A DNA stretch of 64,000 bases from Pontixanthobacter aestiaquae (GTDB taxonomy: Bacteria; Pseudomonadota; Alphaproteobacteria; Sphingomonadales; Sphingomonadaceae), in the NCBI RefSeq assembly GCF_009827455.1, contig NZ_WTYZ01000001.1, positions 1,497,001-1,561,000 on the forward strand, given 5' to 3'. The first letter of the stretch is position 1; every line of letters begins with the position of its first letter. The position numbers and the translations under genes were made by a program. This document shows, in pieces, positions 60,023-64,000 of this stretch. Under the pieces are notes generated by a model. That model saw only the letters and a program-made list of their open reading frames with translations. It had not been told where the DNA came from and made no database searches.

Positions 60023-61425
60023 GGGTTACTGGCATGACCGCTTGATACCGGAGGAGCGCCGTGCGCTGCACCGCACCGCCGGATTGCTGCAATCTTATCG
60101 TTAAGCGGCCGCCAATCGTCGCGCTGATCGATGGCGGACCAAAGCGCTTCGACTTCATCGATCAGCATCGACTGCGGGGTGCCTTCGGACCAATAGGGAT
60201 GATCGCTTTCGGCCGGCGCATATCCGGCCAACGCATCGGCTAGTTCACCCTTGGCGCCAGAGCCGCCCCGATGGCGATAGAAGAAGGCATCAGGCTGCTC
60301 GCCGCTGTCGCGCATGGCTTTCTCCGCCGCAGCGACCAACGCGGCATCGCGCTCCTCACCCTGAGAGTGGACGCCCATTCGCCAGCACCAACGCCGCGCA
60401 ACCGCCTGCATGTAGAGCGGCCCGAACCGTTCCATTGCGGCGATCAGGGGCGGCGCATCGGACAGAAGACGCAAGGCCACTGCCAATTGCCCGCAATTCC
60501 AATGCAGCGCCTCTGGCTGCCGTCCAAAAGCATAGAGGCCATTATGATCGAAGTATGCTGCGGTGAATCCGGGGTCCCAATTCGGTAACCAGCGCCACGG
60601 CCCGTAATCGAAACTCTCGCCAGAGATATTCATATTGTCGGTATTGAGGACGCCATGGACGAATCCGGCGACCATCCAGCTCGCCGCAAGATCGGCCATC
60701 CTTTCGACCACTTGATGCATGAGTTGAACCGCCGGTTCATCGCGGCCTGGCGCATCCACGGGCGGCACCGGTCCAGGAAATTGCGTGAGGCAATAGGCGA
60801 CAAGCTGCTCCATGTGGTCGCGCTCTTCATTGGCAAGCAGCCGTTGAAATGTCCCGATCCGGATATGACCGTGGCTTAGCCGGACCATGACCGACGAGCG
60901 CGTGGGGGAGGGTTCATCGCCGCGCGTAAGCTCCTCGCCGGTCTCGATGATCGAAAGGGTTTTCGACGTATTGACACCCAAAGCCTCCAGAAACTCGGTC
61001 GCGAGTATTTCACGGACACCGCCTTTCAGCGTCAATCTGCCGTCGCCTGCGCGACTATAGGGTGTCTGCCCTGTTCCTTTGGTGCCGAGATCGATCAAAC
61101 GCCCGTGCCGATCGCGCATCTGCGCAAACAGAAATCCGCGGCCATCGCCAATATCGGGATTGTAGTGCCGGAACTGGTGGCCGTGATATTTCAAAGCCAG
61201 AGGCTGGGGCAGATTGTCGGGCAGCGGGATGAATCTACCGAAATGATCGGCCCATTGTGTATCACTCAGCCCTTGCAGCCCGACTGACTGAGCAGCCCGA
61301 TCATTGCGGAACCGAATCTGCACCTCGGGAAAATCGGCAGGCGCGACGGGATCACCCAGCCAATCGGCCAGAGTGTTGATTGCGGGATCGGGTGTGTAGC
61401 TCACATCTTGCGGTTCTGCCGTCAT
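60019..61425 (-). CDS. selO: Protein adenylyltransferase SelO
   Basis: A 468-residue pseudokinase-fold enzyme that AMPylates proteins, linked to oxidative stress. LALKYHGHQFRHYNPDIGDG (with GRGFLFAQM), DLGTKGTGQTPYSRAGDGRL with the glycine-rich loop and LKGGVREILATEFLEALGV, and the metal-binding VHGVLNTDNMNISGESFDYG are intact. The C-terminal Cys or Sec of many members is absent here; the last residues are GAPPVSSGHASNP. Its stop interlocks with that of the small exported protein gene. Confidence 0.94.
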   Translation of the reverse strand: MTAEPQDVSYTPDPAINTLADWLGDPVAPADFPEVQIRFRNDRAAQSVGLQGLSDTQWADHFGRFIPLPDNLPQPLALKYHGHQFRHYNPDIGDGRGFLFAQMRDRHGRLIDLGTKGTGQTPYSRAGDGRLTLKGGVREILATEFLEALGVNTSKTLSIIETGEELTRGDEPSPTRSSVMVRLSHGHIRIGTFQRLLANEERDHMEQLVAYCLTQFPGPVPPVDAPGRDEPAVQLMHQVVERMADLAASWMVAGFVHGVLNTDNMNISGESFDYGPWRWLPNWDPGFTAAYFDHNGLYAFGRQPEALHWNCGQLAVALRLLSDAPPLIAAMERFGPLYMQAVARRWCWRMGVHSQGEERDAALVAAAEKAMRDSGEQPDAFFYRHRGGSGAKGELADALAGYAPAESDHPYWSEGTPQSMLIDEVEALWSAIDQRDDWRPLNDKIAAIRRCGAAHGAPPVSSGHASNP

Positions 61426-61498
61426 CGCGCGATAGTGCGCTGGCGCGGGGCACTTCGCAAGCCGCGCTTGGAATAGTTACGGGAAAAGCCGCATCACC

Positions 61499-62371
61499 AT
61501 GACCAAAGCGTATGTCGACCGTTTCTGGGATAGCCCCGACGGCCTGAAACTGCATTTCCGTGACTATGCCGCGCGCGATGCCAGCAGTTTGAAGAAAGTG
61601 CCGGTGCTGTGCATGCATGGGCTGACGCGCAATGCGCGCGATTTTGCCGGGTTGGCGGAGCATCTGTCGGCGACTCGCCGTGTCATCGTGCCGGAGATGC
61701 GTGGGCGCGGCGAAAGCGAATATGCGAAAGATTCGGCCACCTATAATCCCCTTACCTATGTGGGTGATGTGCTTGCTCTGCTGGCGCAGGAAGAGATTGA
61801 GAGCTTCGCTGCGGTTGGCACATCGCTGGGCGGTTTGATGACAATGCTGATGGCGGCGATGGACAGCAGCAAGATTGCTGCCGCGGTACTCAACGATATC
61901 GGGCCGGTGGTTGATCCTGCGGGGATCGACCGGATTCGCGAATATGTCGGGCAAGGGCGCAGCTATCCTTCTTGGATGCATGCGGCGCGCGCTTTGCAGG
62001 ACGTTCATGGGTCCTCGCATCCGACATTCGGTATTGATGAATGGCTCGATATGGCGAAGCGCGGAATGGTTGTGCAGCAAAATGGCAGAATCGCTTACGA
62101 TTACGATATGACCATTGCCGAGCCTTTTCAAAACGATGATGGCGCTGCGCCGCCAGATTTGTGGCCAGCATTGGAAGCGCTTTCAGGCAAACCGTTGCTA
62201 TTCGTCCGCGGCGCTCTGTCAGACATCCTGACCGCAGAGACATTGTCAGAGATGCAAAACCGTCTGCCCGATGCGCAGGCGGTGACCATTCCCGATGTTG
62301 GCCACGCGCCGCTGCTCGAAGAAGCGCCGGCGCTCGCCGCTATCGATGCGCTATTGGCGCAAATCCCATGA
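61499..62371 (+). CDS. Alpha/beta hydrolase
   Basis: A 290-residue serine alpha/beta hydrolase. VLCMHGLTRNARDFAGLAEH is the oxyanion loop, VGTSLGGLMTMLMAA the nucleophile elbow with Ser, and FVRGALSDILTAETLSEMQN and VGHAPLLEEAPALAAID supply the Asp and His. The sequence resembles aromatic-compound hydrolases and esterases, but no substrate can be named. It overlaps the following glycosyltransferase gene by four bases (ATGA), though the two may act separately. Confidence 0.92.
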   Translation: MTKAYVDRFWDSPDGLKLHFRDYAARDASSLKKVPVLCMHGLTRNARDFAGLAEHLSATRRVIVPEMRGRGESEYAKDSATYNPLTYVGDVLALLAQEEIESFAAVGTSLGGLMTMLMAAMDSSKIAAAVLNDIGPVVDPAGIDRIREYVGQGRSYPSWMHAARALQDVHGSSHPTFGIDEWLDMAKRGMVVQQNGRIAYDYDMTIAEPFQNDDGAAPPDLWPALEALSGKPLLFVRGALSDILTAETLSEMQNRLPDAQAVTIPDVGHAPLLEEAPALAAIDALLAQIP

Positions 62372-63531
62372 ACGACAATGAGGGGGGCGGAGCGAACACG
62401 CCCCCGCGGATCCTGCACCTTCACTCAACCTTTGCCGCTGGCGGCAAGGAAGTCCGCTGCGCGCAGCTCATAAACGCATTTGGCCGCAAGGTCCGTCATG
62501 ATATCGTCTCTGCGGTGCCGGAGAGTATGGAAGCGCAAAAGCTGATCTCGCCAAAACTTCCAGTGACTTATCCTTCAGACTTCCCTTCGCTTCAAGGAAG
62601 GCCGCTGCCGCCGCGACTGATGCGGATTGCCAAGGCGATGAAGCCCTATGATCTGATCCTCACCTATAATTGGGGATCGATGGACGCGGTGATGGCGCAT
62701 ACTTTGTTTGGCAAAGCGATGGGGCTGCCGCCGCTGATCCATCACGAAGATGGCTTTAACGAGGATGAGCGCGAAACGCTGAAACGCAAGCGCAACTGGT
62801 TTCGCCGCGTGGCGCTGGGCACATCGACAGCGCTTGTGGTTCCATCCGAACAGCTCGAAGAAATTGCGCTGGATGTGTGGGAGCAACCCATGGCGCGCGT
62901 AAAGCGGATAGCCAACGGCATCGATACGCTCGCCTTTGCCAAAAAGCCGAAGCCTGGTGCATTGCCCGGAATAACCAAGCAGTCGGGCGAGAAGTGGGTT
63001 GGAACTCTCGCTGGGCTGCGCGAAGTTAAAAATCTACCGCGCCTGGTGCGTACTTTCGCCGCGTTGCCGCAGGATTGGCGCTTGGTGATTGTGGGCGAGG
63101 GGCCCGAAAGGGAGGCAATTCTTCAGGAAGCCGAACGCATGAAAATCAGCGACCGGGTTCACTTGCCCGGATTTGCTGCCAATCCCGCACGCTATGTCGG
63201 CTTTTTCGATATCTTCGCGCTGTCCTCCGATACCGAGCAGTTTCCGATCTCTGTGGTTGAGGCAATGGCAGCAGGGATACCTGTCGCGTCAACCGATGTT
63301 GGTGACGTTGCCGATATGGTTAGCGAGGCCAACGGATCATTTATCGTGTCGAAGAGCGATGAAACCGGTCTGGCCAATGCACTGAAAAAGCTTGGCGATG
63401 ATGCAAATCTCCGGAAAACTGTCGGCGAGGCGAACCGCGTGAAAGCGCTCGCCGAATATGACGAGAAGGTCATGATCGACACGTACCGGCGGCTCTATAG
63501 TTCTGCGATGGGCAAGGTCATTCCGCGGTGA
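62368..63531 (+). CDS. Glycosyltransferase family 4 protein
   Basis: A 387-residue GT-B fold glycosyltransferase. The N-terminal half starts PRILHLHSTFAAGGKEVRCA with a GGKE loop, and the C-terminal half has WVGTLAGLREVKNLPRLVRT, LVIVGEGPEREAILQEAERM, HLPGFAANPARYVGFFDIFA and the EX7E segment EQFPISVVEAMAAGIPVAST that binds the nucleotide sugar. It probably adds a sugar to lipid or polysaccharide. Start at 62368 overlaps the hydrolase stop. No other polysaccharide genes are nearby. Confidence 0.93.
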   Translation: MNDNEGGGANTPPRILHLHSTFAAGGKEVRCAQLINAFGRKVRHDIVSAVPESMEAQKLISPKLPVTYPSDFPSLQGRPLPPRLMRIAKAMKPYDLILTYNWGSMDAVMAHTLFGKAMGLPPLIHHEDGFNEDERETLKRKRNWFRRVALGTSTALVVPSEQLEEIALDVWEQPMARVKRIANGIDTLAFAKKPKPGALPGITKQSGEKWVGTLAGLREVKNLPRLVRTFAALPQDWRLVIVGEGPEREAILQEAERMKISDRVHLPGFAANPARYVGFFDIFALSSDTEQFPISVVEAMAAGIPVASTDVGDVADMVSEANGSFIVSKSDETGLANALKKLGDDANLRKTVGEANRVKALAEYDEKVMIDTYRRLYSSAMGKVIPR

Positions 63532-63713
63532 CCCCGTGTACATTCGGGTGCGTATCGGGGTTTGCGTCTGGGTGTGCAGATGGCGCTTAACCCTCGGTTC
63601 ACGCTGGAAGGCACACACATCTGGGGGACACAGATCAAACATGAATTGCATCACTGCGCCTATAGGCTAAAGACGCGAAACCCTATTTTTTAAGCAGATT
63701 GGATGAGCCACAA
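63532..63713. other. Intergenic region before the YfgM-like gene
   Basis: A 182-base gap with no supported gene. It has a short inverted pair (cagatg-type around 63580 and cacatctggg near 63626) and an A/T-rich stretch with ctataggc (63659-63667) that could be a -10 element. Nothing resembling a tRNA is seen. Confidence 0.35.
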
Positions 63714-64000
63714 GTGGCCCGTACCCCTACAACACCCGCAGAAACTCCCGCCGACAAACGCAAGCAGCGTGAGGCCGCCGAAGAAGATGTCCTCATGCGT
63801 GAGGTTGATGAAGCCGTCCGTCAGGACGAGCTTTCGAATTTCATGGACAAATATGGCAAACCGCTGATCGCAGCCATTGTCTTAGGTCTCGCTGCATTTG
63901 CGGGCTATCTCTACTGGGATGCGCAGCAAGAAGCAGCGATGGAGAAAGACTCCGAAACGCTGATCAGTGCGATGGACCAGCTTGAGGCTAACAATTTCGA
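63714..64000 (+). CDS. YfgM-like TPR protein, 5' part
   Basis: The gene runs off the right edge after 95 codons. From a GTG at 63714 the product has a charged N-terminus (QREAAEEDVLMREVDEAVRQ then DELSNFMDKYGKP), one membrane segment (LIAAIVLGLAAFAGYLYW) and the start of a TPR region (SETLISAMDQLEANNF). This matches the N-terminal layout of YfgM, a periplasm-facing TPR protein near the SecYEG translocon. An ATG at 63703 is out of frame. Downstream genes are outside the window; in relatives they are bamB and der. Confidence 0.82.
   Translation, partial: MARTPTTPAETPADKRKQREAAEEDVLMREVDEAVRQDELSNFMDKYGKPLIAAIVLGLAAFAGYLYWDAQQEAAMEKDSETLISAMDQLEANNF

Noticed and set aside
63532..63713. Possible tRNA or small RNA in the gap before the YfgM-like gene
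   Set aside because: No cloverleaf, T-loop or CCA-like end could be found; only weak inverted pairs are present.

Overview
The window looks like a chromosomal stretch from an alphaproteobacterium of the Sphingomonadales, most likely the Erythrobacter/Altererythrobacter group. The basis is gene content and order: hisG-hisD-nusB-thiL, pyrE-pdxJ-acpS-lepB, ctaC-ctaD-ctaB-ctaG-ctaE-surf1, BolA beside a J-domain gene, a short HisG, a K+-independent proton pyrophosphatase, GTG starts with good Shine-Dalgarno sites, and degenerate copies of 'cctgtcgaagg / gcttcgac..gctcagcccg' type palindromes that are common in sphingomonad genomes. This assignment is inference, since no rRNA or other marker gene lies in the window. 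Genes are tightly packed, with many 4-base start/stop overlaps. I see no tRNA, rRNA, CRISPR array, insertion sequence, integrase or prophage gene.

Layout: 1-9.2 kb has a truncated PP-loop gene, uvrC, an unrecognised lower-GC gene, a carotenoid oxygenase, a two-domain universal stress protein behind a perfect FNR-type box, acyl-CoA thioesterase II, and a coupled cupin(JmjC-like)/GNAT pair. 9.3-15 kb has hppA and the leftward hisG-hisD-nusB-thiL run. 15-23 kb has DUF2332, a leftward BolA-pirin-SDR-hydrolase operon, a J-domain protein, a GST, a DUF2236 protein, a ChrR-like cupin and cobS with no cobT beside it. 23-28 kb has a leftward operon of three exported proteins (one a Sel1-repeat protein) and a bifunctional penicillin-binding protein. 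28-34.6 kb has two PaaI-type thioesterases and a leftward eight-gene run: pyrE, pdxJ, a small membrane protein, acpS, lepB, an AI-2E-type permease, DUF3089 and ruvX.

34.8-41.3 kb is the aa3-type cytochrome c oxidase cluster with its assembly factors, including a 41-residue membrane protein between ctaB and ctaG. 41.3-46 kb has thrC, an rRNA-methyltransferase-like gene, folB and the molybdopterin genes moaA-moaD-moaE. 46-48.4 kb has a lipoprotein, rplU (L21 with a long Lys/Ala tail), rpmA and a GNAT gene. 48.4-51 kb has two paralogous PF10118 'metal-dependent hydrolases', a TetR regulator and a perfect interrupted palindrome in the promoter of one paralogue. 51-57 kb has ygfZ, pyrC, rarD, a glycine-zipper protein, a lipoprotein and an astD-type dehydrogenase. 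57.1-60 kb has a trimeric autotransporter adhesin and a small exported protein whose start lies inside the adhesin's terminator. 60-64 kb has selO, a hydrolase, a GT4 glycosyltransferase and the start of a YfgM-like protein.

Most of the window is housekeeping. The parts most likely to hold undescribed biology are the orphan gene at 2603-3658, the cupin/GNAT pair, the exported Sel1 operon, the PF10118/TetR locus, the adhesin locus, and two places where a terminator-like hairpin is embedded in the first codons of the next gene (59499-59533 and 40350-40384).
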